A stretch of 64,000 nt of DNA from Tabrizicola_A sp964393035 (GTDB lineage: Bacteria > Pseudomonadota > Alphaproteobacteria > Rhodobacterales > Rhodobacteraceae). Positions within the stretch are counted from its first letter, which is position 1. Each line of letters starts with the position of its first letter. The notes under the pieces were generated by a model that saw only the letters and a list, made by a program, of their open reading frames with translations, did not search any database and was not told where the DNA came from. Below are positions 51,257 to 59,580 of this stretch, in pieces. The position numbers and the translations under genes were made by a program. The stretch is taken from assembly GCA_964393035.1 (NCBI GenBank), contig CAYMRX010000008.1, positions 1 through 64,000 of the forward strand, given 5' to 3'.

Positions 51257-52099
51257 TCATCTGGACACTTCGCCCGCGAGCACTGCGCGTCCATGGACTG
51301 CCAGTATTGCCGCAAACCTTGGGCATCCGAACCGCCGGATAACGTTGACAATTCGGCTCTCATAGGTGTCTTGACCGATCAGCCTACATAAATCCGAAGC
51401 GTGAAACTGCCAGTTCTTGCTCGGGGCCGCCGAGATCAGCCGCTGCAGTTCCAAGTCCTCCTGAGTCAATTCGCTCTTCGGCACCGCATGCGTATCTGTT
51501 GTCAGACCGGTATCCGGCGAAGTCCGCCACCGGCGCATGAAACCCAGAAGAAACCCCGCAGGTACTGCAGCATTCCCGCGCGCTCTGTTGAACGCAAGGA
51601 AGCGCTCCCAGATGACCTGCGTATCGACGTTCCAGCAGGCGAGCGACGCTTTCGCAGCCTTGATAAGGTCGGCCCAGGGCGTTCGGTAGACGTTGGTCCC
51701 AGCATCAATTTCGATCCTTCCTGCAAAGATAGTTTTGTTCTTAGAATCTCTAGATAGTGATGTGTCGCCTGAGGCTGGCACGACATCTGGCAGCAAATCG
51801 ACAGTCTCGTGCGCTCCGAACCGGAACAGCCACGGGGCGAACTTGCCATTTGGCTTCCACCGGACCAGCGCCAATCCTGACGCGGCGAGCTCGACCAGCA
51901 GCGCCGTCAGATGCTGCCGCGAAACCCCCATCTTCTCAGCGAGGTGCGCCAGCGTGAACGCCGCCGTCCCGCGCTCGAGCCCGTTGTAGCCGTCCTTCCA
52001 GGCAATCCCGTCGAGGATGATCGTCGCAAGCTTGTGGGCCGCCGTGGAGAGCGGCGTTTCGGTGATGCGGCGCAGGATGGCACCGGTCGTGAGTTCCAT
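51257..52099 (-). CDS. Winged-helix plasmid protein (280 aa)
   Basis: A 280-residue protein with a probable N-terminal winged helix: ILDGIAWKDGYNGLERGTAA, then AEKMGVSRQHLTALLVELAAS with a clear HTH (about residues 45-70). The rest is Trp/Arg-rich with FLLGFMRRWRTSP and a C-terminal segment IVNVIRRFGCPRFAAILAVH. I do not recognise a named family; plasmid replication or transfer regulators often have this shape. ATG 52099 has a weak site (AGGACGG). It lies just left of the TrbM-like and virB genes, transcribed away from them. Confidence 0.65.
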   Translation of the reverse strand: MELTTGAILRRITETPLSTAAHKLATIILDGIAWKDGYNGLERGTAAFTLAHLAEKMGVSRQHLTALLVELAASGLALVRWKPNGKFAPWLFRFGAHETVDLLPDVVPASGDTSLSRDSKNKTIFAGRIEIDAGTNVYRTPWADLIKAAKASLACWNVDTQVIWERFLAFNRARGNAAVPAGFLLGFMRRWRTSPDTGLTTDTHAVPKSELTQEDLELQRLISAAPSKNWQFHASDLCRLIGQDTYESRIVNVIRRFGCPRFAAILAVHGRAVLAGEVSR

Positions 52100-52315
52100 G
52101 ATGTGTCGTTCCGTCCTGGGGCGACACCAGACCGCGAGGCGTGCAAAATTTCGTTCCAGCAAAGGCATTTGCCGGTTGAACGGACCCAAAGCTCGCGCTA
52201 GATTCCCACTACCACGAGGAAATCAGTGCGGCGTCGGGTCTATGGTCTGGCGTCGTTTCTGTTTCTGGGGATCCGGTCTTTCGATCGTTTCGGGGGAAGG
52301 CCGTGGGGCAGGTTC

Positions 52316-52948
52316 TCAGTAGTGAACCTCTTCGTGTCCGTAGCTGCCTTCATAGTCTCGCCACTCGACGAAGACGGACCGATGCCAATAGGTGTGACAG
52401 TCCGCCGGTACAGCGAGATCTGAGGCAGTGGGAACCGCCGACACGCTGCTCCGACGGCGGCTGTATTCGCCTTGAGCGCCATAGGTGCCCATGTAGACCG
52501 ATCCCCAGCTGTAGCAGTCGCCGTCAGAGTTGCGTCGCTGCTGGTAGGTGATTTCGAACACGCGGATCGAGCGGACGAAGTCAAACGTTGGATCGGAGAT
52601 GTCGACATCCGCCCGGTCTTGGACGAGCTGAAGCACCCAAGGCGTTGCCGGGATTGAGACGCGCGGCTCACCGCGAACGCCGATGTTGAATAGGCGCTCG
52701 ATCGGTTTCGCCTCACCACGGAAAGTCGCCCGCATCGGGCAGTTCCAGATCTGCAGCGGTGGCTCGATCGGCCACGGCGTGATGCGGCGGATGAAGACTG
52801 CACGGGCATGCGCGCATTCTGCCGAGGCCGGCCAGCCCCCTGCGAGGCAAAGAAGGATCGCGCAGTCGACAGGGTAAGCCATTGCCGGAGTGACGGTTGC
52901 GGTTGAGAGACCGACACCCAGGAGGAGGGCAGGGAGGAGAGGTTTCAC
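52316..52948 (-). CDS. Exported TrbM/KikA-like protein
   Basis: A 210-residue exported protein. A signal peptide covers about residues 1-24 (cleavage near AMA-YPV). The mature start DCAILLCLAGGWPASAECAH, followed by NCPM, matches the cysteine pattern of TrbM/KikA proteins that accompany conjugative plasmids. The C-terminal half is acidic/aromatic and unfamiliar. It begins with GTG 52948 in a GTGA overlap with the upstream exported-protein gene; AAGGACC lies upstream. It is divergent from the virB operon. Confidence 0.65.
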   Translation of the reverse strand: MKPLLPALLLGVGLSTATVTPAMAYPVDCAILLCLAGGWPASAECAHARAVFIRRITPWPIEPPLQIWNCPMRATFRGEAKPIERLFNIGVRGEPRVSIPATPWVLQLVQDRADVDISDPTFDFVRSIRVFEITYQQRRNSDGDCYSWGSVYMGTYGAQGEYSRRRSSVSAVPTASDLAVPADCHTYWHRSVFVEWRDYEGSYGHEEVHY

Positions 52949-53328
52949 GGGAGGTCCTTCTGAGCTGGCTGGATGTTGAGGAAGGTTGAATAGGCCTCGG
53001 TTGCCCTGTGGGCTTCCGACAGGGCGCGATTGCGCTCTGTGTCGAGGCACGCGATGTGGATGCTGACGGCCGCGAAGTAGGCCTCGAACTCGGCCGCGAT
53101 TTCAGATCGGTACTCAGCGAGAACCGCCTCGGGGAGGTCGGTGACCGGCACTTCGGGCGGCAAGCAGCGAATCACCTCTGGTTGTGCGAGGGCTGCGGAG
53201 CTCACAAACAAGACCACAGTGATCGCGACCAGATGCAGCTCTCGTTTGCGCGTCGGAAGCGCCAATCCGGCCGATGAACTCGCTCCAGGAATCCGCAAAA
53301 CTGCCAATTTTTCTTGAGCTTTTTTCAA
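52945..53328 (-). CDS. Exported hypothetical protein (127 aa)
   Basis: A 127-residue protein with a long basic N-terminal stretch, a hydrophobic segment at about residues 31-47 and a probable cleavage after SAALA. The mature part is a short helical domain with two cysteines (IRCLPPE and IACLDTE) and AEFEAYFAAVS. No family is recognised. The only start covering the signal is TTG 53328; no ATG is available. Its stop overlaps the start of the TrbM-like gene, so the two are coupled. It is divergent from the virB operon. Confidence 0.55.
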   Translation of the reverse strand: MKKAQEKLAVLRIPGASSSAGLALPTRKRELHLVAITVVLFVSSAALAQPEVIRCLPPEVPVTDLPEAVLAEYRSEIAAEFEAYFAAVSIHIACLDTERNRALSEAHRATEAYSTFLNIQPAQKDLP

Positions 53329-53444
53329 CGTCTGCGTCTCACAACTTGGCTCCGTTTTCTCGAGGACCGACCGGTGCGGTTGCCTTCATGACACGCCGAC
53401 CGGCTCAACCGAAGGTTTGGCCATACGCCCTTCTTTTATCGTGT

Positions 53445-53474
53445 TTGTCATTTTTGTATTGAATGCGCCATACT
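53445..53474 (+). promoter_or_regulatory. Candidate promoter of the virB operon
   Basis: TTGTCA (53445-53450) and CATACT (53469-53474), 18 bases apart, lie about 70 bases upstream of the first plus-strand gene in an AT-rich intergenic stretch. It is the only good sigma-70 match in the divergent region that faces the operon. Confidence 0.45.
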
Positions 53475-53544
53475 TTCTGTTAGGCATCGCATCACAGAGA
53501 AATCTGCGATACAACGTTCCCAACAGATGATCCGAGGGGACCCT

Positions 53545-53883
53545 ATGAATACCAAACGGCGCGCATTGCCTGTCTTGCTGGAACGCGATTTCCGCAAGCT
53601 GGCCGCTACCGAAGGAGCGACTGTTGAGATCGAGTGTGTCAGTGCGCCTAACCCCGACGAGCGGTTTTCGGGGGAATGGCTGTTCTACGTTGTCAGCCCC
53701 ACGGGCGAGCGCTTCCTGCTGGTCACGGCCCTTGCGCGGGAGCGCATCGTCAACTCGCCGATCGGCATGTTCGGGCTTGCCTTCGGCAAGCTCAACCTCG
53801 ACCATCTCGACGTACCTGCTGTCGCTGGCGCTGTCTGCACTGGCATGCGGAGCCGCCCCGGCGGAAGTGATCCGCTGGAATGA
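53545..53883 (+). CDS. Small hypothetical protein at head of virB operon (112 aa)
   Basis: A 112-residue cytoplasmic protein with no signal peptide. The first 85 residues look coding (NTKRRALPVLLERDFRKLAA, FSGEWLFYVVSPTGERFLLV). The last 35 lie in the overlap with the transglycosylase gene, where the other frame carries a signal peptide. ATG 53545 has GAGGGG upstream. I do not recognise a family. It could be a transfer-gene regulator, as small first genes of such operons sometimes are. Confidence 0.55.
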   Translation: MNTKRRALPVLLERDFRKLAATEGATVEIECVSAPNPDERFSGEWLFYVVSPTGERFLLVTALARERIVNSPIGMFGLAFGKLNLDHLDVPAVAGAVCTGMRSRPGGSDPLE

Positions 53884-54490
53884 TCCGGAAGGGCAGGGCG
53901 GTGAAGTCCAGCTTGCAGCACTTGATACGTCCGTCCTGCGCTATGACGGTCAGGGACAGCTGATTGTTCTCGTTCGTCCAGAACAGGGTGAAGAAGAGAC
54001 CCGGGAAGGGGAGGGGGCAGAAGCCGCCGTCGATGTGTCCTACAGCACCAAGGGTGTTGCAGCCCCCAGGGACGTCCTGCCCTCGATCCGGTTAATTGCC
54101 ACCCGCTACCAAGACCATCCGGCTCTGGCACGGCTCAAGCTTTCGCCCGCCGAATGGGCCGCGTTCTTTCAGGCGATGATCAAGGTCGAGAGCAACTACA
54201 CCCAAGGGGCTGTAAGCCATGCCGGTGCCCTTGGTCTTGCGCAGCTGATGCCCGGCACGGCTGACTACCTCAACGTCGATCCTGCGGACCCAATTGAAAA
54301 CCTTGACGGCGGCGCGCGTTATCTTCTCGAACAGATGGCCGCCTTTGGCAGCCTGGAACTGGCCCTTGCCGCATACAATGCAGGCCCCGAAGCCGTGCGC
54401 AAATATGAAGGCGTGCCACCCTACGCCGAGACCCAATCGCACATCGTAAAGGTGATGGCGGTCTATGACCGCATCCTCACCGAGCTCTGA
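53777..54490 (+). CDS. Lytic transglycosylase, VirB1-type
   Basis: A soluble lytic transglycosylase-type protein, expected to open peptidoglycan for the secretion channel. The catalytic Glu (residue 138 counted from 53777) is in MIKVESNYTQGAVSHAGALG, followed by LAQLMPGTA, NLDGGARYLLEQM and the conserved AYNAGPEAV. A signal peptide precedes RW-containing mature sequence (LLSLALSALACGAAPAEV). No ATG or GTG lies in a suitable place: candidates are TTG 53777 or a much longer frame from 53624. The gene overlaps the preceding small gene by about 105 bases. It is the first recognised virB gene. Confidence 0.82.
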   Translation: MPSASSTSTISTYLLSLALSALACGAAPAEVIRWNDPEGQGGEVQLAALDTSVLRYDGQGQLIVLVRPEQGEEETREGEGAEAAVDVSYSTKGVAAPRDVLPSIRLIATRYQDHPALARLKLSPAEWAAFFQAMIKVESNYTQGAVSHAGALGLAQLMPGTADYLNVDPADPIENLDGGARYLLEQMAAFGSLELALAAYNAGPEAVRKYEGVPPYAETQSHIVKVMAVYDRILTEL

Positions 54491-54512
54491 CCCAAGAAGG
54501 ACAAATCCCATC

Positions 54513-54812
54513 ATGCGTAACGAACACGTGGCTCTTCTGGGCCTGACCCTTTGTACCCTTTTTCTGGCGCAATCTGAGCCCGCCTTGGCGCAGGTGGTCT
54601 TCACCAAGGCCGAGACCGTGGCCACAGGCGTTCTGGCCTCCTTCCGGGGCACCCTCGCGACCGCCCTCTTTGGCATCGCCTTTGTGGTGACCGGGTTCCT
54701 TGCGGCCTTCAACCGGATCTCCTGGGCTTGGGTAGCCCTGGTCGTGGTCGGTGCTTTCCTCGTCTTCGCGGGTCCCGCCATCGTCGCCAACCTGCGTTCG
54801 TCCTTCAGCTGA
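54513..54812 (+). CDS. VirB2-type pilin
   Basis: A 99-residue TrbC/VirB2 protein, the major pilus subunit. It has a long signal sequence ending in ALA-QVVF (about residue 29) and two hydrophobic helices (about residues 45-65 and 70-90) separated by a short loop NRISW, the standard pilin plan. AAGAAGGA precedes ATG 54513. It follows the transglycosylase by 22 bases. Confidence 0.88.
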   Translation: MRNEHVALLGLTLCTLFLAQSEPALAQVVFTKAETVATGVLASFRGTLATALFGIAFVVTGFLAAFNRISWAWVALVVVGAFLVFAGPAIVANLRSSFS

Positions 54813-54827
54813 GACGGGATCAGACCC

Positions 54828-55094
54828 ATGGAGAAAAGCGCGGTCATACTGGGCCTCTCTAGACAAGCCAAGTTTCTTGGCCTGCCGATGCCCTATGCCA
54901 TGGCAGTGGGAGCAATGACCGTGCTGCCCTTCATTTTATTCAAGCCAGTCTGGTGGTTTCTGACCGCCCCGGTCTGGTACGGGCTCGCGCGCGTGGCCAC
55001 CAAGCTGAACCCGAACGGGCATCATGTCTTCGCGGTCATGATGCAGGTGACGCCGATGGCCATCCTACGGAAAGGCCGCCGTCATGTTTCTTGA
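54828..55094 (+). CDS. VirB3-type membrane protein
   Basis: An 88-residue short membrane protein with the family start LGLSRQAKFLGLPMPYAM and one or two hydrophobic segments (about residues 24-52). VirB3 sits in the inner membrane and works with VirB4. Start lies 15 bases after the pilin stop; it overlaps VirB4 by 11 bases. Confidence 0.88.
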   Translation: MEKSAVILGLSRQAKFLGLPMPYAMAVGAMTVLPFILFKPVWWFLTAPVWYGLARVATKLNPNGHHVFAVMMQVTPMAILRKGRRHVS

Positions 55095-57426
55095 GCGGGA
55101 GGGTTTGCGGGGCAGGGGACGCGCGCTGATCCCAGCGGACCCGAAGATCTATGCGCATCTGCCTTACGTCATCGAACTTGATGACGAGGTTGTGCGCACC
55201 CGAGACAACGGGCTGATGATCTCGCTGGAGGTGACCGGCATCGACGGGATCACATCCGGGTCGTCGGCGATCACCGCCCTGCGGGCCGGGTTCGCGCACC
55301 TCCTCGACACTCTGGATGAGCGCTTCAGCTTCTATCTGCACCGCATGATGCGCCCGGCCCAAGCCCAGTTGAAGCCGATCCACGGCCAAAGCTTTGCCGC
55401 CGATATCGACCGGGCCTGGGGTGGTGAGCTGCAGCGCCGGAATCTGCAGGAATCCGTGCTGATCCTGACGGTCGTCCGGCGGCAGGTTGCGCCCCTCGCT
55501 GTGCCCCTCTTTGGCAAGGCGGCCGCAAAAGTTTGGGGCGAGGATACCGACCGGCGGTTGGAAGAATTGCGCGAAGTGGTCTCGATCCTCGAGACCGGTC
55601 TTGGGGTGAAATCCCATCGCCTCAATATCAGCGATGGCACCTTGATCGGCTTTTATGCCTCGCTTCTGACCGGCGAGTTGCGCAGCAAACCCCGCAGCGC
55701 CTTCGGCATCATCGCCGAGGATGCCAGCGATGCCGCCATCCGTTTTGGCAATGGTCAGTTCGCGGTGGAGGAGGGGGCAGACACGCCGCGCGTCGGCGCT
55801 GTCCTCTATGTCAAATCCTATGCCACTTCGACCTGGCCCGGCATGCTTGATGCACTTGGGGCCAGCCGCGACACCATCATCACCCACAGCTACACGCCAA
55901 TCGAGCGCGGCAGCATCACGGAACGGGTGAAGCGCCGGGTCGCGCAAATGCGGGCCTCCGAAGACATCGCTGCCACGATTGAGGCCCAACTCTTCGAGGC
56001 CGCAGACAAATCCGAAAGTGGCGAACTCGGGTTCGGAATTCATCAGATGACCATCACCGTCTTTGCCAATGATCAGGCGGCTCTCGACGCCGAGGTCGCC
56101 CGCATCCGCGGTATCGCCCATCAAAACGGCATGCGGTTGGTCCGCGAGGTCACTGCCCTTGAGGCGGCCTTCTTCGCAATGCATCCCGGCAATATGGATT
56201 ACCGGGCGCGGGATATGACGGTCTCGTCCCTGAACTTCGCCGATATGGCCGCCCTCCATGCAGCAGACACCGGGACCGAAGCAGCGCGCCTGCCATGGCA
56301 AACCCCGCTCACGCTGTTCCAGACGCTGCAAGGCTCGCTGCACCGGTTCAGTTTCCACGAACCCGGCGACCCAAGTGCGGAGCCGACCAACGGCCATACA
56401 TTGGTGTTGGGCAAATCCGGCGGCGGCAAAACCACGACCGTTGCCTTCCTTGCAGCCCAAGCCCAAAGGGCAGGGGGCCGCACGATCATCTTCGACAAGG
56501 AAGCGGGCCTGAAGATGGCCGTACGCGCCCTTGGCGGCCGCTACGCCGAAATCCGCGCCGGACGGCCAACCGGCTTGAACCCGCTGGCCACAGAATCCGG
56601 GGAACGTGGCGAGGCGTGGTTTCTGGATTGGCTGGTGGCGCTGCTTGAGTCCCGCAGCGGGCCGATGACACCGCTGCAGTCCGAAGCGCTCAAATCGGCG
56701 ATTTCCCAAAACGGCAAAGCCCGCGAAGGGCTGCGGAATTTCCGCGCGTTTCAGGAGCTCTTCGGCGATGTAGGCGACGGCCTGGATCTCGCGCAGCGGA
56801 TCAGCGAATGGGGGCCCGAGGGTCGTTATGGCTGGGTTTTCGGTGAGGCCGAGGAGCCGGTGGTGGATTTCACCAGCCATGATGTCACGGCTGTAGATCT
56901 GACGGAAATCCTCGATCTCGGCACAGAGCGCACTGCGATCCTTGGCTATCTCTTCCGCCGCATCGAGATGCTGATCGAGGAAAAGCGCCCGACGCTGATC
57001 CTGATCGACGAGGCCTGGAAGGTGCTCGATGACGAGTACTTCGCCAAGAAGCTCGCCGAATGGTTGGTCACGGCCCGCAAGAAGAACGTCGTTGTCGTGA
57101 TGATGACCCAGTTCCCAAGCCAGATCCGAGGATCGAAAGCCCGTTCAATCCTGGAAGCCCTGCCAAACCAGCTCCTGTTCCCGAACGGCGAAGCCGCAAG
57201 TGCGGACTATGACGGGTTCCGGCTAACCGATGGCGAGTTGGATTTCGTCCTGAGCCCGATCCCGGGCCAGAGGATGGTGCTATCGCGCACACCGCGCAGC
57301 TCCACAGTGCTGAACGTCGATCTCAAAGCCCTGGGTCCGCTGTTGACAGCCCTTGGCGGTGGTCAGGCTGGGCTCAACGCCTTTGGCGCTGACTACGCCA
57401 GTCGGCCCAAATTCTGGAAGGAATGA
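55084..57426 (+). CDS. VirB4-type ATPase
   Basis: A 780-residue CagE/TrbE/VirB family ATPase, the largest energy source of the type IV secretion machine. The N-terminal domain (to about residue 400) includes IELDDEVVRTRDNGLMISLE. Walker A GKSGGGKT is at residues 443-450. Walker B is LILIDEAWKVL (about 638-648), with the nearby VVVMMTQFPSQI motif. Length matches the family. It overlaps VirB3 by 11 bases and is followed directly by a lipoprotein gene. All motifs are intact, so activity is expected. Confidence 0.94.
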   Translation: MFLEREGLRGRGRALIPADPKIYAHLPYVIELDDEVVRTRDNGLMISLEVTGIDGITSGSSAITALRAGFAHLLDTLDERFSFYLHRMMRPAQAQLKPIHGQSFAADIDRAWGGELQRRNLQESVLILTVVRRQVAPLAVPLFGKAAAKVWGEDTDRRLEELREVVSILETGLGVKSHRLNISDGTLIGFYASLLTGELRSKPRSAFGIIAEDASDAAIRFGNGQFAVEEGADTPRVGAVLYVKSYATSTWPGMLDALGASRDTIITHSYTPIERGSITERVKRRVAQMRASEDIAATIEAQLFEAADKSESGELGFGIHQMTITVFANDQAALDAEVARIRGIAHQNGMRLVREVTALEAAFFAMHPGNMDYRARDMTVSSLNFADMAALHAADTGTEAARLPWQTPLTLFQTLQGSLHRFSFHEPGDPSAEPTNGHTLVLGKSGGGKTTTVAFLAAQAQRAGGRTIIFDKEAGLKMAVRALGGRYAEIRAGRPTGLNPLATESGERGEAWFLDWLVALLESRSGPMTPLQSEALKSAISQNGKAREGLRNFRAFQELFGDVGDGLDLAQRISEWGPEGRYGWVFGEAEEPVVDFTSHDVTAVDLTEILDLGTERTAILGYLFRRIEMLIEEKRPTLILIDEAWKVLDDEYFAKKLAEWLVTARKKNVVVVMMTQFPSQIRGSKARSILEALPNQLLFPNGEAASADYDGFRLTDGELDFVLSPIPGQRMVLSRTPRSSTVLNVDLKALGPLLTALGGGQAGLNAFGADYASRPKFWKE

Positions 57427-57433
57427 TTGTCCA

Positions 57434-57661
57434 ATGAAATCAATATATTACATAACCTTGATTATGCGAGTCCGATTTTGGGCTGTCATGATGAGTGCAT
57501 CCCTCGGTCTCGCCGCCTGCACCGGCGTGCCGATTGCCAAGACCAATTGCTGGGCCACCGCTGGCTCCACTGTGACCACTTCCACCAAGGGCGCAAGTCC
57601 GGATGCGGGGCTTGTCTCTCGCAGCAATACGTCGAGCCTTGATGTCATTCCCTGCCGCTAA
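57434..57661 (+). CDS. Small lipoprotein, VirB7-like position
   Basis: A 75-residue protein with a lipobox: hydrophobic stretch followed by LAACTG (Cys at about residue 34). The mature part is small, Ser/Thr-rich and ends DVIPCR. A lipoprotein after VirB4 suggests a VirB7-type outer-membrane partner of VirB9 or an entry-exclusion lipoprotein. ATG 57434 follows the VirB4 stop by 7 bases; ATG 57464 is a shorter alternative. It overlaps the next gene by 20 bases. Confidence 0.6.
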   Translation: MKSIYYITLIMRVRFWAVMMSASLGLAACTGVPIAKTNCWATAGSTVTTSTKGASPDAGLVSRSNTSSLDVIPCR

Positions 57662-58784
57662 ACTTCAACGCTCGGCCAGGGTGATTGCACTGGCGACTGC
57701 TGCGCTGCCCTTTATGGCGACGGCGCAGGGCGTCCCTATTGTCGACCCGAAGTCGATCATCCAGCACGGGCTCGAGATCGCGCAGATGTCCTATCTGACC
57801 GGCGGGCGCGAGCTTGAGGCTGACAAGAAGCGACGCATCGACGAATTGCACCAGGACCAACTCGACGCGCTCGATGCTACTTTGGCGATGATGACGGGCA
57901 AGACACCATGGATCGGCGATCTCGAAGTGATCCCCGGTGCTGAGGCCGAAGTGCTCTACTCGGTTGAGGACAACAACCCCTATGCGGCGCGGCTCTTTGG
58001 CGATGCCAAGACCAGCATCGAAGAGATGATTGTCGCTACGGCGCAGAAATACGCCGGACACCCAGGACTTGCCCGCGCCGGGCTGAACCCCGTTGAGTTC
58101 CGCATCTGGTTCCAGAGCCTCGTGAAGCAAGAATCCGGGTTTTCTATCGGGGCGCGCAGTCCTGTTGGCGCCTTTGGGCTGACGCAGGTCATGCCGGACA
58201 CAGCAAAGGATCTCGGGATCTACCCCGCCTATTATGATGATCCGATGCTGCAGCTTGACGGCGGCGCGCGGTACTTCCTGACCCAGTTGAACAAGTTTGG
58301 CTCGGTGCCACTGGCTTTGGCGGCCTATAATGCAGGCCCCGGCAACGTGACAAAGTATGGTGGCATCCCACCGTTTGAAGAGACGCAGAATTACGTCGTC
58401 CGCATCACAGGGTTCTTCAATGCCTATGCCGGCAAGATCACTGGCGTGGATCAGGTTGGCACCTTCGATCCGCGCGACATGGCGATCGCTGAGGCCAGCA
58501 ACACATCCGACGCGGGTCTGCACTATGGCATGCATGCCAGCGTCGAGATCGAGGCGTCGCTGAAGCGGTTGCGTTCCATCATTGAGCGCATTCCCACGAC
58601 CAAATCGACCAAAGAGGCGCTGGACCTCAACAGCTACGCCCGCGCGGAGGCCGTCCGCATCGGGCTCATGGTCGAGCGGGTCAAGGCGGCCCGCGTGAAG
58701 GTCGATCAGGCGCGCTACGCCCTCTGGCTGCAGGCCTATGCCATCGACGCAACATTCATCAAAGTGAAGGGTGGTTCCGAATGA
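57642..58784 (+). CDS. VirB5-like protein with embedded lytic transglycosylase domain
   Basis: A 380-residue exported protein of mixed architecture. A signal peptide covers about residues 1-28. The mature start QGVPIVDPKSIIQHGLEIAQ parallels QGVPTVDLTSIAKIGEVLTE of the VirB5 gene directly downstream. An SLT domain then spans about residues 140-270: catalytic Glu164 in LVKQESGFSIGARSPVGAFG, LTQVMPDTA, LDGGARYFLTQL and AYNAGPGNV. The C-terminal 90 residues return to VirB5-like helices (KEALDLNSYARAEAVRIGLM against KEAIDLNTRVTAELSIALAN downstream). The start ATG 57642 lies within the lipoprotein gene. It may combine pilus-tip assembly with local wall opening. Confidence 0.75.
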   Translation: MSFPAAKLQRSARVIALATAALPFMATAQGVPIVDPKSIIQHGLEIAQMSYLTGGRELEADKKRRIDELHQDQLDALDATLAMMTGKTPWIGDLEVIPGAEAEVLYSVEDNNPYAARLFGDAKTSIEEMIVATAQKYAGHPGLARAGLNPVEFRIWFQSLVKQESGFSIGARSPVGAFGLTQVMPDTAKDLGIYPAYYDDPMLQLDGGARYFLTQLNKFGSVPLALAAYNAGPGNVTKYGGIPPFEETQNYVVRITGFFNAYAGKITGVDQVGTFDPRDMAIAEASNTSDAGLHYGMHASVEIEASLKRLRSIIERIPTTKSTKEALDLNSYARAEAVRIGLMVERVKAARVKVDQARYALWLQAYAIDATFIKVKGGSE

Positions 58785-59578
58785 TCCGCAATCTTGTCCG
58801 GGGTCTCGGCCCCCTTATGATTTCCGCCGCCTTGTTCTCTGCGGCCCCTGCCCTCGCGCAGGGCGTGCCAACGGTTGACCTCACCAGCATCGCCAAGATC
58901 GGCGAGGTGCTGACCGAGGCCAAGCTGCAGGTGAAGGAAATGATCGCTTCCAACCTGAAGCTCGATGAACAGATCCTGAAGCAGATCGAACAGATCGCCA
59001 CCCTGAAGGCCCAGCTTGACGCCCTGCGCAACGGGCTCACGCTGGAGGCCTTGGGCATTCCAGACCCGGATACCTTCTTTGACGACATCCTGCCCGATGT
59101 CGCCGATCTGACCGGCGGCCTGATTTCCGCGAAAGATGGCAAGTATTCTCTGATGACGACCTCGGGCAAGGTCGGCGACAAGCCCGCCACGCAATATGTC
59201 TCGGAGTTCTTCGCCTCTGCCGGGCTTGATGTGGCCACCGTCGATACTCTGGCGAACAGCGAAGACGAAGGCGCAGCCCGGATCGGCACGCAGGCGAACA
59301 CCGCCGCTTTCCTCTCGGCCGCAGCGGAAACCTCCTCGGTCAAGGCCTCGGAAAGCCTCGAGCGGGTCCACGAGCTTGTACAGGAAATTCCCGACACCGA
59401 AGGGCTGAAAGAGGCCATCGATCTCAACACTCGCGTGACAGCAGAACTGTCGATCGCGTTGGCCAATATATGGAACATGGAATCCGCCCAGCTGATGGGC
59501 ATGGGCGAAGCGGGCGTCATGGATGCCGCAACCGCCGCCGAAGAGCAGAAGTTCATCAAGGTCCTTGGGGGAGAATGA
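58781..59578 (+). CDS. VirB5-type minor pilin
   Basis: A 265-residue VirB5/TrbJ-like protein. The signal peptide ends near ALA-QGVP. The mature part is mostly helical with long heptad-like stretches (LDEQILKQIEQIATLKAQLD), as VirB5 has, and ends with MESAQLMGMGEAGVMDAATA-type helices. VirB5 caps the pilus tip and helps adhesion. The start overlaps the stop of the hybrid gene (ATGA), so the two are translationally coupled. Confidence 0.8.
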   Translation: MIRNLVRGLGPLMISAALFSAAPALAQGVPTVDLTSIAKIGEVLTEAKLQVKEMIASNLKLDEQILKQIEQIATLKAQLDALRNGLTLEALGIPDPDTFFDDILPDVADLTGGLISAKDGKYSLMTTSGKVGDKPATQYVSEFFASAGLDVATVDTLANSEDEGAARIGTQANTAAFLSAAAETSSVKASESLERVHELVQEIPDTEGLKEAIDLNTRVTAELSIALANIWNMESAQLMGMGEAGVMDAATAAEEQKFIKVLGGE

Positions 59579-59580
59579 GC

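Noticed and set aside
53329..53544. oriT in the divergent region before the virB operon
   Set aside because: No nic-type consensus or clear long inverted repeat is visible and no relaxase lies in the window, so the transfer origin is probably elsewhere.
55036..56880. 614-codon minus-strand frame across VirB4
   Set aside because: VirB4 has Walker A and B and correct operon overlaps; the opposite frame shows no domain.
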